35,390 nt of DNA from Roseiarcus fermentans. Lineage in GTDB: Bacteria > Pseudomonadota > Alphaproteobacteria > Rhizobiales > Beijerinckiaceae. Positions 24,715 through 33,437 of this stretch are shown in pieces. The notes under the pieces were generated by a model, which worked only from the letters and a program-made list of their open reading frames with translations, did no database searches and was not told the DNA's origin. The position numbers and the translations under genes were made by a program. Within the stretch, counting starts at the first letter, position 1. Each line of letters begins with the position of its first letter. Location of the stretch: assembly GCF_003315135.1 (NCBI RefSeq), contig NZ_QNRK01000054.1, forward strand, positions 1 through 35,390, read 5' to 3'.

Positions 24715-25617
24715 ATGCTCGACATTGACCTTCGCCTTCTCAATGTTTTCGACGAGATATACAAGACTCGGTCTGTGAGTCGCGCGGCCGATAGTCTCGG
24801 CTTAGGTCAGCCGAAAGTCAGCATCGCCTTATCTCGGCTTCGGAAGCGTTATGATGATCCCTTGTTCGTACGCACGCGCCGGGGTCTGGAGCCGACAGCG
24901 CTCGGGCAAGAACTCGTTCAGCCAATTCGAGACGCCATAGTCGCCATCGAAACGGCGCTCGATCACCGCTTCGCATTCGATCCTCTGACGGCGCAACGGA
25001 CGTTTCGTGTTTGCATGAGCGACATAAGCCAGCTCGTTCTTCTGCCGCGTCTCTGGACTGAGATTCGTTCAGCGGCGCCCAAGGTGGAAATCGAAATTGC
25101 TCCGATCTCCGACGACACGCCGACCATGCTGGAATCGGGCGCCGCGGATCTTGCGCTAGGTTTCTTGCCTCAGTTGGAACGAGGGTTCTTCCAGAAAACC
25201 ATGTTCGGTCAGCACTACGTTTGCCTAATTTCGGCCGACCACCCAAGAATTCGCAAATCACTTACGCTGGATCAATTTCAGACGGAAACGCATGCCATGG
25301 TCATCGGCACGGGCCCCGGGCACGCGGTCGTGGAGCGTGAACTTGCACGCCAGGGCATTGTGCGCCGGGTCGCCCTGCGCATCCCAAATTATATCGGCCT
25401 GGCCTTTGTCGTCGAAGGCACTGACCTGATTGTCACCATTCCGAAGCGTCTCGCCGAGGTCCTGACCGGTCACGGTCGGTTTCGAATCCTGCCCACGCCA
25501 ATGCCGCTGCCGGCATATTCGATCAAACTGCACTGGCATGAACGCTTCCACACCGACTTGGGCAACCAGTGGCTTCGCGGTCTCATCTCCAAAGTTTTGC
25601 GCACCGACCAGGAATAG
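24715..25617 (+). CDS. LysR-family transcriptional regulator (NahR/NodD-like)
   Basis: This 300-residue regulator has an N-terminal winged helix-turn-helix (DLRLLNVFDEIYKTRSVSRA, LGLGQPKVSIALSRLRKRYD, DPLFVRTRRGLEPTALG). An effector-binding domain begins about residue 90 with FRVCMSDISQLVLLPRL, typical of the NahR/NodD/LinR branch that responds to aromatic acids. It lies head to head with the minus-strand crotonase operon and upstream of the plus-strand SDR-OYE-ligase genes, so it could control both. The expected effector is an aromatic acid such as salicylate (inference from the branch and the neighbouring EntE-type ligase). Confidence 0.88.
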   Translation: MLDIDLRLLNVFDEIYKTRSVSRAADSLGLGQPKVSIALSRLRKRYDDPLFVRTRRGLEPTALGQELVQPIRDAIVAIETALDHRFAFDPLTAQRTFRVCMSDISQLVLLPRLWTEIRSAAPKVEIEIAPISDDTPTMLESGAADLALGFLPQLERGFFQKTMFGQHYVCLISADHPRIRKSLTLDQFQTETHAMVIGTGPGHAVVERELARQGIVRRVALRIPNYIGLAFVVEGTDLIVTIPKRLAEVLTGHGRFRILPTPMPLPAYSIKLHWHERFHTDLGNQWLRGLISKVLRTDQE

Positions 25618-26069
25618 TTCGCCTGCTCCCGAAAGAAGATCATTCCTTCCTTCGCGAACGGAGCATCTGGCAGCGGCTTCTTGGCAGCCTGCCCGATGCG
25701 GAAGGCCCCTGAACGGCTCGGCGTCGATGTCCATGAGCGCTGTCTCGGCAAGCTTCAGATCAAGCTAGTTTCCCCCGCATGAGCGCCCGCTTGCGCCATC
25801 CCAGTTGGGACCAAGCGGAACGAGGCGTCCAAAGAACTCCTCGGGCGCGCCGAGCCGTTGAGCGCCCATGTCGGGACCTTTCGTGCACCTGCCCGGGGGC
25901 GTTCAAGTATTCGAATTTCGGATGACATGAATTCGTTGTGCCGGCTTGATCGCAGGAGCGCGGAACCTATCATTTCGAGCAGTTGAAGCCGACGTCACAA
26001 TCGTCATGGCCGAAACTGTCTGAAGACGGACCAAGTCAAGAGTCCTCGCAAGAGAAACGGGAGGCCGGC
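25618..26069 (+). other. Intergenic region with possible LysR-type sites
   Basis: About 450 bases separate lysR from the SDR gene. No convincing gene was found on either strand. An AT-rich patch at 25901-25940 carries TATTCGAATTTCGG and GAATTCG, small dyads of the kind bound by LysR proteins, and could hold the promoter of the SDR-OYE-ligase genes. The site call is tentative. Confidence 0.3.
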
Positions 26070-26864
26070 ATGCAGAATCCGAGCGGCAAGCCGCTGCAGG
26101 GTCGCCATGGTTTTGTCACCGGCGGAGGGCGAGGCATCGGCAAGGCGATTGCATCTGAACTTGCGCGTCTCGGCGCAGATGTGAGCGTGCTCGGTCGCGA
26201 TGCAAGCGTGCTTGGAACAACCGCGCGGGAAATCGAGAGCGCCCATGGCGTCAAGACGGCCGCGATCGTGGCCGACCTCACGCGAGCGGAGGAAATCGCA
26301 AGCGCCATTTCGTCGGCAATCGAACAACTCGGAACCGTGTCCATCCTCGTCAACAACGCGGGCATCGCCTATTCCGCGCCTTTCCTGAAGACGGGCCTCG
26401 ACAAGTGGAACGAGGTTCTGGCGATCGATCTGACCAGCGCGTTCCTCTGCACCCAGCAGGTCTTGAAGCCGATGATCTCCGCCGGCTTCGGTCGGATCGT
26501 CAATGTGAGTTCGACGTCCGGCCTGACGGGATGCGCGTATGTCACGGCCTACTGCGCGGCCAAACACGGCTTGATAGGCCTTACACGTGCGTTGGCGATG
26601 GAAGTGGCCAAGACCGGCGTGACCGTCAACGCCGTTTGTCCCGGCTTCACCGATACGGACATCGTCACAAGATCCGTAGACAATATCGTCGCCAAGACGG
26701 GTCGGACGGCGGAGCAGGCGCTCGCGCAACTGGTCGTTCACAATCCGCAGGGCCGCCTCATCCAGCCTGAGGAAGTGGCTGAAGCCGTCGGCTGGCTGTG
26801 CCTGCCGGGATCGAGGTCCATAACTGGCCAAAGCATTGCGGTCGCCGGCGGCGAACTGATGTGA
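26070..26864 (+). CDS. Short-chain dehydrogenase/reductase (SDR)
   Basis: This 264-residue classical SDR has the cofactor loop TGGGRGIG (residues 17-24), NNAG, catalytic Ser in NVSSTSG and the YxxxK motif in YCAAKHG, plus VCPGFTDTDI. The start ATG 26070 follows GGGAGG by five bases; an in-frame TTG at 25983 is rejected because it lacks a good site and the extra residues are not SDR-like. It oxidises or reduces a hydroxy/keto group with NAD(P). In this context that may be a 3-hydroxyacyl-CoA or a hydroxylated alicyclic ring. It begins the SDR-OYE-ligase group. Confidence 0.88.
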   Translation: MQNPSGKPLQGRHGFVTGGGRGIGKAIASELARLGADVSVLGRDASVLGTTAREIESAHGVKTAAIVADLTRAEEIASAISSAIEQLGTVSILVNNAGIAYSAPFLKTGLDKWNEVLAIDLTSAFLCTQQVLKPMISAGFGRIVNVSSTSGLTGCAYVTAYCAAKHGLIGLTRALAMEVAKTGVTVNAVCPGFTDTDIVTRSVDNIVAKTGRTAEQALAQLVVHNPQGRLIQPEEVAEAVGWLCLPGSRSITGQSIAVAGGELM

Positions 26865-26903
26865 CTTTGCACCTTCCAGGCTTTCAAGTTCGAGGACGAT
26901 CCG

Positions 26904-28328
26904 ATGAAACTGTTCGAACCTTTGACCATCAACGGAATGACCCTTCCCAACCGCATCATGGTTCCGGCGATGGTTACCCATCTCTGCCGCGAGGACGGCC
27001 TGGTAAATCAGGACATCGTCGACCGCTACGTCGCCTATGCCGAGGGCGGGGTCGGATTGATCGTTGTCGAAGCTATGGCGATCCATACCAACAAATCGGG
27101 CTCGCTGCTGCGGGTCAGCGACGATCAGTTCATTCCCGGCCTGCGTGAGCTCACGAAGCGAATCCACGGCGCTTCGGATTCAAAAGTCGTTCCCCAGATT
27201 ATTCATTTCATGAAGGTCGCGAAGACCGGATGGCGCCAGACGATCGACACTCTCTCTTCCGAGCAGATCGAAGAGATCATCGATCAATTCGGCGCCGCCG
27301 CAGGACGCGTCCGGGAAGCCGGCTTCGACGGCCTGGAGCTCCACTCGGCGCATGCCTACACACTCTCGTCATTCCTCTCGCGGACAAATCCGCGCACCGA
27401 CGAATACGGCGGCACGACGCTCGAGGGTCGCCTGCGCCTGATCGGTCGCGTCATGAAGAGCGTCCGTCGCCGCGTCGGGGTGGAGTTCCCCGTCTGCGTC
27501 CGGCTCAACGCCGAGGAATTCATCAAGAACGGCTACACCGTCGATGAGTCCAAACTGATCGCACAGCGGTTCTCCGAATTGGGCTTTGACTATCTTTCGC
27601 TTTCGGTCGGCGGCAAGTTCGAGGATGCGGTCCACACGCCAGGTCAGGTCCTCTTCCCGTACTCGGGATATTCCGGCGATCGCTGCATGCCTGGCGCCTG
27701 GTTGCCGCGGGCGCTGCACGTCAATCTCGCGGCCGAGATAAAGGCGCACCTGGTCGCGCACGGTTGCTCATCTCCGGTCGCAATCGCCGGAAAACTCTCC
27801 GATCCGGCGGACGCGGAGCGCGTCTTGACGTCGGGCAGTGCGGATATCGTGGGCATTGCGCGGGGTCTGCTCGCCGATCCGGCGTGGCCCAACAAGGTTA
27901 GGAGCGGCCGGACGGCGGACATTGTTCAATGCGACTATTGCAACGTGTGCAAGCAACTCGACGGGACGCACAAGCCGGTGATCTGCAATCTGTGGCCGAG
28001 AGGGTCGCTCCAGGCGGCCAGAGATGAGCCTGCTGCGGCGCCGGCGTTCGAGGGTTCGGACAAGATTGTTGCGACAGCGACCAGTTCTCAGGTGTCCTTG
28101 AGCTGGAACAAGGTTCCGGGCGCGACCTTGTTCGACGTCTACCGCTCGACAGGTTCCGATCCGGCAAATCTCGTTGAGGCGACCAAGCTCACGAACTGGA
28201 CCGACACGACCGTGATCGGCGGAAAGCAATACACCTATCAGGTACGCGCGCACGCCGCCGACGGTCATGCGAGCGCCAGTGCGCTGTCCGCCAAGGTCGA
28301 TGTCCCGATGCCCGACTATCTGTCCTAA
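26904..28328 (+). CDS. OYE-like NADH:flavin oxidoreductase with a C-terminal fibronectin type III domain
   Basis: A 474-residue protein. Residues 1 to about 345 form an Old Yellow Enzyme/2,4-dienoyl-CoA reductase FMN barrel, with active-site ELHSAHAYTLSSFLSRTNPR then TDEYGG and FMN phosphate segment ADIVGIARGLLADP. A Cys cluster follows (CDYCNVCKQLDGTHKPVIC), consistent with a [4Fe-4S] site. In 2,4-dienoyl-CoA reductase and 2-naphthoyl-CoA reductase a FAD/NAD(P)H domain comes next. Here residues 385-474 are a fibronectin III domain instead (VSLSWNKVPGATLFDVYRST, YTYQVRAHAADG). The electron donor must therefore be a separate protein, or NAD(P)H directly at FMN. The ATG follows GAGGA. The adjacent aryl ligase suggests a CoA-ester or ring substrate. 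Confidence 0.85.
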   Translation: MKLFEPLTINGMTLPNRIMVPAMVTHLCREDGLVNQDIVDRYVAYAEGGVGLIVVEAMAIHTNKSGSLLRVSDDQFIPGLRELTKRIHGASDSKVVPQIIHFMKVAKTGWRQTIDTLSSEQIEEIIDQFGAAAGRVREAGFDGLELHSAHAYTLSSFLSRTNPRTDEYGGTTLEGRLRLIGRVMKSVRRRVGVEFPVCVRLNAEEFIKNGYTVDESKLIAQRFSELGFDYLSLSVGGKFEDAVHTPGQVLFPYSGYSGDRCMPGAWLPRALHVNLAAEIKAHLVAHGCSSPVAIAGKLSDPADAERVLTSGSADIVGIARGLLADPAWPNKVRSGRTADIVQCDYCNVCKQLDGTHKPVICNLWPRGSLQAARDEPAAAPAFEGSDKIVATATSSQVSLSWNKVPGATLFDVYRSTGSDPANLVEATKLTNWTDTTVIGGKQYTYQVRAHAADGHASASALSAKVDVPMPDYLS

Positions 28329-28409
28329 TGGATGCGCCCACGCGCCGCGGCGCGATGTCGCCAAGGCTGCGCGTCTTGCCGCAAGGGTGACGTCACGCGG
28401 AGAGAGGAA

Positions 28410-30065
28410 ATGCTGGAAGGATGCGTCGATTGGCCTGAAGACAGTGCGCGCCGTTACAGGAACGCGGGATGCTGGGGGACGCTCTCCATCTTCGAGGCGG
28501 TTTCCGCCGCCGCTCGGTCGAACCCGGGCAAGGCGGCAGTCGTCGACGCTACAGGTCGCCGATCCTATCGAGACCTGCTGAGCAACGCCGAGCGACTTGC
28601 CGCGCGTCTGCACGGTCTCGGTCTTCGCCCTCTCGACAGGGTGGTGTTCCAGCTCGCCAACAGCATCAAGTTCATCGAGGCGTTCCTTGCGTTGATGCGG
28701 ATCGGAGCGATCCCCGTCATGGCCTTGCCCGCGCACCGTCGGACGGAAATAGAGCATTTCGTCCGCAGCAGCGGAGCGGTCGCGTTGATGACCCCCGAGG
28801 AGGCGAAGGGATTCGATTATCGCGTCATGGCGCGCGAAGTGGCCTCGCGCTGTCCGGTCCTGCGTCATCTTATCATCGATGGAGAACCGTTCCGCGATCA
28901 GATCGAATTGTCGCCGAGACGGGATCGACCGGAAGAACCGGCGCAACTCTCGCTGGAAGAATGTCCGCTTCCGCGACCGGAAGAGGTTGCCCTGATGCTG
29001 CTGTCTGGCGGCACGACAGGGCTGTCCAAGCTCATTCCGCGCACGCACGCCGATTATCTCTGCGGCGTCGAACAGAGCGGCAAGGCTGCGGGCCTTGACG
29101 CAGATACCGTGTTTCTCGGCGTCCTGCCGGCAGGTCACAACTACACGCTGGGAGCCCCGGGGATCTTGGGAACGCTCGTCGCCGGCGGCGTCGTGATCCT
29201 TTCTCCCGCGACGACGGCGGATGTCGTCTTTCCCTTGATCGAAAGGGAACGCGTCACCGTCGTGAGTTCCGCCGGGCCGCTGGTGTCGAGATGGCTGGGA
29301 AGCGATCTCTTTGATCGTCACGACCTCAGTTCATTGAAGGTCTTCATGAGCGGCGGCGCCAGGCTCGCGCCGGAGCTTCGGCGCAGGGTCGAGCAGCAGT
29401 TCCAATGCACGTATCAGGAGAGCTTCGGCACTGCCGAAGGCCTGCTCTGCATGAGCCGACTGGCGGATGCGGAGGCATTGCGTATGAACAGTTCGGGGCG
29501 ACCGGTGTCGGAGTACGACGAGATCCGAATCGTCAATCCTTCGGATCAAGATCTTCCCGATGGGTCCGCCGGGGAATTGCTGGTCCGTGGCCCGTATACG
29601 ATCCAGGGCTACTATAACGCGCCAGAAATCAATGCCAAGGCGTTCACCACCGACGGATTCTACCGAACCGGCGACGTCGTATCCCGCAGGGACGGTTATC
29701 TTTACGTGGAAGGTCGCATCAAGGACCTGATCAACCGCGGCGGCGAAATGATCAGTTGCGCAGAGGTCGAGAACCATCTGCTGACCCATCCGGCGATCGA
29801 GACCGCATGTGTCGTCGCTATCCCCGACGACGTATTCATTGAAAAGGCATGCGCCGTGGTCGTGCTTCGACGCGGTTACACGCTGACGCTGGCGGAGATG
29901 AGCGCGTTTCTCAAAGACAAAGAAATCGCGCGTTTCAAGATGCCCGAGCGTCTAGAATTGGTGAAGGAAATGCCCATCAGTCCCGCAGGAAAGATATTGC
30001 GGCGCAATCTGCGGGAAGCTTTGGCCGATCATCTCGCTTCGGAGCGGCTTCATGATCGCCAATGA
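28410..30065 (+). CDS. Aryl-AMP/aryl-CoA ligase, EntE/DhbE type
   Basis: This 551-residue ANL-superfamily adenylating enzyme is closest in pattern to 2,3-dihydroxybenzoate/salicylate-AMP ligases. The N-terminus MLEGCVDWPEDSARRYRNAG and CWGTLSIFEA match EntE-like enzymes. Core motifs are P-loop LLSGGTTGLSKLIPR, YQESFGTAEGL, FYRTGDVVSRRDGYLYVEGR, DLINRGGEMIS, and the C-terminal Lys in PAGKILRR. The start ATG 28410 is preceded by GAGAGG. A homologous salicylyl-AMP ligase serves salicylate degradation through gentisyl intermediates in Streptomyces. Together with the gentisate genes at 13285-15751, salicylate or a related hydroxybenzoate is a reasonable substrate. No siderophore biosynthesis genes are nearby. 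Confidence 0.85.
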   Translation: MLEGCVDWPEDSARRYRNAGCWGTLSIFEAVSAAARSNPGKAAVVDATGRRSYRDLLSNAERLAARLHGLGLRPLDRVVFQLANSIKFIEAFLALMRIGAIPVMALPAHRRTEIEHFVRSSGAVALMTPEEAKGFDYRVMAREVASRCPVLRHLIIDGEPFRDQIELSPRRDRPEEPAQLSLEECPLPRPEEVALMLLSGGTTGLSKLIPRTHADYLCGVEQSGKAAGLDADTVFLGVLPAGHNYTLGAPGILGTLVAGGVVILSPATTADVVFPLIERERVTVVSSAGPLVSRWLGSDLFDRHDLSSLKVFMSGGARLAPELRRRVEQQFQCTYQESFGTAEGLLCMSRLADAEALRMNSSGRPVSEYDEIRIVNPSDQDLPDGSAGELLVRGPYTIQGYYNAPEINAKAFTTDGFYRTGDVVSRRDGYLYVEGRIKDLINRGGEMISCAEVENHLLTHPAIETACVVAIPDDVFIEKACAVVVLRRGYTLTLAEMSAFLKDKEIARFKMPERLELVKEMPISPAGKILRRNLREALADHLASERLHDRQ

Positions 30066-30129
30066 ACCGTCACAGAAACTGGGACGCCTAGGATCCTCAT
30101 AACAAATCAAAAATAGGCGGGAGGAAGTT

Positions 30130-31674
30130 GTGGACAAGGGTTTCCATGCAGTGGTCCTCTACGAGACATCCGATGAGCTGTGGAACCGGTTGAGGCTCCC
30201 TCTCGAAGCCGCCGAGCGGGCAGGCGCAGTCTGGCGCTACTTCACGGATCGTCGTCCGATCGAGGGCATCAACGGCGTCTGCGAACAAGCGACCGACGCG
30301 AGAGTCATCGATTCCGCGTCCGTCGCCATGTACGAAACGCCGATTTCCGTAAAGACGATCATCACACTCATCCTCAAACTGGCCGAAGACGCCAAGGCTG
30401 AGGGCAACAGCGGGCTACTGGCGGTCATCGACATGAGCTGGATGCTCAATACCCCGTCCGGAATTGCCCACCAGGGAGAGTTCGAGACGGCTATCGAAGC
30501 GGCCACTCGTCGCCCGCCGCTGAGCGTCATTTGTGTTTACAACTTGCGCCTGTTTCCGGATTCCATGATCCTCGACGCGTTGCAGACGCATCGTTTCATC
30601 TTCACCTCAGCAGGCCTGTGCCGCAATCCTCATTTTCTGCGGCCGGACGCATTCTTATCCGGCGATCCCGCCGAAAAGTTGGGATGTTGGCTGGAAAATC
30701 TGGGGCCGAAGATGGCAGTGAATTGGTGGTCGCCGCCGGCCGTCTCTATTTCCGATCTGAAACGTTCGGGTCACAATGCTTCGACCACGCTTTTGACCAC
30801 GCCAGGCGAACATGCGCGTCGCCGCGCGTCTGGGGGCGACCAGTTGGCTCCCTATGACTTCGCACCGGCGCCGCGCCACCGCTGGAAAATCCGTTGTTTT
30901 GGCAATTTGCGGATATTCCGCGAGGACGGCTCGCAAGTGCGGTGGAACACCGTCAACGGAGCGACTGCGAAGACGAAAACGCTGTTCGCTTACCTTCTGC
31001 AACGCGGACGGCGTGGGGCGTGCTTTGAGGAGATCGCCGATTTGCTCTGGCCCGAAGCCGAACACGCCGGTCAAAGTCTTAACCGGCTCTATCACACGGT
31101 CCATTGTCTGCGCATTGCCCTAAGTCCCGAGTTGACGACGAGCAGAGCGTCGCCATACGTATTAGCTCAGGATCATCGTTACTTTCTAAATCTACCAGAT
31201 GGCGCCTGGATTGATGTTCCGGTATTTGAGGAATTCGCCCGGCGTGGTGATATTCTCTTACTACAAGGCAATTTAGAAGATTCTATGGCGATTCATTCTG
31301 CCGCGGAAAAGATTTATACTGGCTCCTTGTTCTCCGATATCCCTGCTCAATATGTGCAGAGTGTCGATCATGATTGGTGCTGGAGTCGCCGATACTGGTT
31401 GGAAGGCATCTACGTCAAGATGCTTACAAACATGGCGACGCTCCACCGCCAGCGGGGGAATGTTGAGCGCTCTCTCTCCTACGCGTTGCGAGCGCTCGAC
31501 ATCGACCCGTGCTTCGAACACGCGCACCGGGAGATCATGCGAGGATTCCACGGCAGCGGCCGCCACGATGCCTTGAAACGGCAGTACCAGCTGTGCTGTG
31601 GCGCACTGAAGCGGTATGAGGACAGGACCCCTTCGCCCGACACGCGAAGCCTGTTCCAGCAACTCGCGTCCTGA
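30130..31674 (+). CDS. MEDS sensory domain - winged helix - BTAD transcriptional regulator
   Basis: A 514-residue protein starting at GTG 30130 behind GGGAGGAAG. Residues 1 to about 195 resemble the MEDS domain of DcmR-type sensors (FHAVVLYETSDELWNRLRLP, GLLAVIDMSWMLNTPSG, FIFTSAGLCRNPHFLRP). Residues about 255-340 form an AfsR/SARP-like winged helix (WKIRCFGNLRIFREDGSQV, FEEIADLLWPEAEH, LNRLYHTVHCLRIAL). The rest is a bacterial transcriptional activator domain with TPR-like helices (EGIYVKMLTNMATLHRQRGN, ALDIDPCFEHAHREIMRGFH). It may sense an aromatic or CoA ligand and activate the island promoters. A patch at 31139-31330 is markedly lower in GC than its surroundings. Confidence 0.82.
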   Translation: MDKGFHAVVLYETSDELWNRLRLPLEAAERAGAVWRYFTDRRPIEGINGVCEQATDARVIDSASVAMYETPISVKTIITLILKLAEDAKAEGNSGLLAVIDMSWMLNTPSGIAHQGEFETAIEAATRRPPLSVICVYNLRLFPDSMILDALQTHRFIFTSAGLCRNPHFLRPDAFLSGDPAEKLGCWLENLGPKMAVNWWSPPAVSISDLKRSGHNASTTLLTTPGEHARRRASGGDQLAPYDFAPAPRHRWKIRCFGNLRIFREDGSQVRWNTVNGATAKTKTLFAYLLQRGRRGACFEEIADLLWPEAEHAGQSLNRLYHTVHCLRIALSPELTTSRASPYVLAQDHRYFLNLPDGAWIDVPVFEEFARRGDILLLQGNLEDSMAIHSAAEKIYTGSLFSDIPAQYVQSVDHDWCWSRRYWLEGIYVKMLTNMATLHRQRGNVERSLSYALRALDIDPCFEHAHREIMRGFHGSGRHDALKRQYQLCCGALKRYEDRTPSPDTRSLFQQLAS

Positions 31675-31678
31675 GGCG

Positions 31679-31693
31679 GATCAGCAGCTGATC
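31679..31693. repeat. 15-bp palindrome upstream of the ETF-QO gene
   Basis: GATCAG-CAG-CTGATC (31679-31693) is a perfect dyad with a 3-nt centre. It lies in the 51-nt gap between the MEDS-BTAD stop and the ETF-QO start. It may be an operator or an mRNA stem. Confidence 0.35.
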
Positions 31694-31725
31694 GTGCGGC
31701 GGAGGCGGAACGAAGATCACCCAGA

Positions 31726-33399
31726 ATGACGCCCAAGGACATTCTCGAACAATTCGGGCCACGCCAGACAATGGCCTACGACGTGGTGATCGTCGGCGCG
31801 GGCCCGGCGGGCCTTGCGACCGCGATCCGCCTGAAGCAGCTGAACGCCGACCTCTCGGTCATCGTCCTGGAGAAGGGCTCTGAGCCGGGCGCGCACATCC
31901 TGTCGGGCGCGGTGATGGATCCGCATGCTCTCACCGAGCTTTTGCCCGACTGGAAGGAACGCGGCGCGCCGCTCAACCAGCCGGTCGTCGGCGACGACGT
32001 CCTGATCCTCTCGGAGAAGGGGTCGCGGCGCATTCCCGACGCGCTCGTTCCGCGCAACTTTCACAATCACGGCTGCTACATCGTCCGCCTCGGCTATGTC
32101 GTGAAGTGGCTCGCCGAGCAGGCGGAGGCGCTCGGCGTCGAGATTTTTCCGGGCTTCGCCGCCGCCGAGATCCTCTACGCGGACGACGGCTCGGTGCGCG
32201 GCGTGGCGACCGGGAACCTCGGCGTCGGCAAGGACGGCGAGCCGAAGGAGTCGTTCCAGCTCGGGATGGAGCTCACCGGCCGCTACACGATCTTCGCAGA
32301 GGGCGCGCGCGGGCAGCTCGGACGCCAGCTCCTCGACCGCTTCAAGCTCGCCGACGGCCGCGACCCGCAGACCTACGCCATCGGCGTCAAGGAATTGTGG
32401 GAGGTTCCCGACGACAAGGCGGAGCCCGGCCGGGTCATGCACACCGCCGGCTGGCCGATGGACAAGACGACGTTCGGCGGCGGGTTCCTCTATCACCTCG
32501 AGGGCAAGCTCGTCTCGGTCGGCTTCGTCCTCGGGCTCGACTATTCGAACCCCTGGCTCAATCCTTTCGAGGAGACACAGCGCTGGAAGACGCATCCGGC
32601 GATCCGCGCGCATATCGAGGGCGGCAAGCGGCTCTCCTACGGCGCGCGGGCGATCAACAACGGCGGCTTGCAGGCGCTGCCCAAGCTCGTCTTTCCCGGC
32701 GGCGCGCTCGTCGGCTGCGACGCCGGCTTCATGAACGCGGCGCGCGTCAAGGGCAGCCACGCCGCGATCAAGAGCGGGATGCTGGCGGCCGAGGCGGTCG
32801 CCGCGGCGATCGCGGCTGGCCGCTCGGGCGACGAACTCGCCGCTTTCCCCGAGCTCTTCCACAAGAGCTGGCTCCACGATGAGCTGAAGCAGAGCCGCAA
32901 CTTCAAGCCCTGGTTCAAGAAGGGGCCGCTCGTCGGGCAGCTGATGACCGGCGTCGAGCACTGGCTCCTGCCGAAGATCGGGGTGCGTTCGCCGCCCTGG
33001 ACGATCCACACCGCCAAGCCCGACAGCGCCTGTCTGAAGCCCGCCGCCGAATTCCCGCGGATCGACTATCCGAAGCCGGACGGGACGCTGACCTTCGACC
33101 GGCTGTCGTCGGTCTTCGTCGGCAACGTCAATCACGAGGAGGATCAGCCGCCGCACCTGACGCTGAAGGACCCGGCCGTTCCGGTCGAGGTGAATCTCGC
33201 GCGCTACGCCGGCCCCGAGCAGCGCTACTGTCCCGCCGGCGTCTACGAATTCGTCAAGAACGACGAGGGCGCCGAGCGCCTGGTGATCAACGCGCAGAAC
33301 TGCGTCCACTGCAAGACCTGCGACATCAAGGATCCGACGCAGAACATCGTCTGGGTCGCGCCCGAGGGCGGCGGCGGCCCGAACTATTCGGGCATGTGA
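31726..33399 (+). CDS. Electron-transfer flavoprotein:ubiquinone oxidoreductase
   Basis: This 557-residue membrane-associated flavo-iron-sulfur enzyme accepts electrons from ETF and reduces quinone. FAD site [20 protein letters not shown] near residue 18, [31 protein letters not shown], and [20 protein letters not shown] (quinone/FAD domain) are seen. The C-terminal [4Fe-4S] ligands are in YCPAGVYEF and [19 protein letters not shown], ending in [10 protein letters not shown]. Length is normal. The start ATG 31726 has a weak ribosome site; ATG 31771 is an alternative. It would service the acyl-CoA and glutaryl-CoA dehydrogenases of the island. No ETF alpha/beta genes are present in the window. 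Confidence 0.93.
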   Translation: MTPKDILEQFGPRQTMAYDVVIVGAGPAGLATAIRLKQLNADLSVIVLEKGSEPGAHILSGAVMDPHALTELLPDWKERGAPLNQPVVGDDVLILSEKGSRRIPDALVPRNFHNHGCYIVRLGYVVKWLAEQAEALGVEIFPGFAAAEILYADDGSVRGVATGNLGVGKDGEPKESFQLGMELTGRYTIFAEGARGQLGRQLLDRFKLADGRDPQTYAIGVKELWEVPDDKAEPGRVMHTAGWPMDKTTFGGGFLYHLEGKLVSVGFVLGLDYSNPWLNPFEETQRWKTHPAIRAHIEGGKRLSYGARAINNGGLQALPKLVFPGGALVGCDAGFMNAARVKGSHAAIKSGMLAAEAVAAAIAAGRSGDELAAFPELFHKSWLHDELKQSRNFKPWFKKGPLVGQLMTGVEHWLLPKIGVRSPPWTIHTAKPDSACLKPAAEFPRIDYPKPDGTLTFDRLSSVFVGNVNHEEDQPPHLTLKDPAVPVEVNLARYAGPEQRYCPAGVYEFVKNDEGAERLVINAQNCVHCKTCDIKDPTQNIVWVAPEGGGGPNYSGM

Positions 33400-33437
33400 C
33401 GACGAGAGCCATCCTTTTTCCACGAAGGAGCGTCCCC

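Noticed and set aside
26004-27167. 387-codon minus-strand frame opposite the SDR gene
   Set aside because: It covers the SDR and the OYE start antisense; composition is that of a GC-driven shadow.
27768-29321. 517-codon open frame on the minus strand opposite the OYE and ligase genes
   Set aside because: It spans two well-supported plus-strand genes and their gap, is very rich in Arg and Asp, and has no recognisable domain.
28410-30065. Siderophore biosynthesis (EntE) cluster
   Set aside because: No isochorismatase, EntA-type or nonribosomal peptide synthetase gene is nearby; all neighbours are catabolic.
31717-33423. 568-codon open frame on the minus strand opposite ETF-QO
   Set aside because: It is an antisense shadow of the high-GC ETF-QO gene. 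Its translation is low-complexity Arg/Leu/Glu-rich with no family motif, while the plus strand has all ETF-QO motifs.
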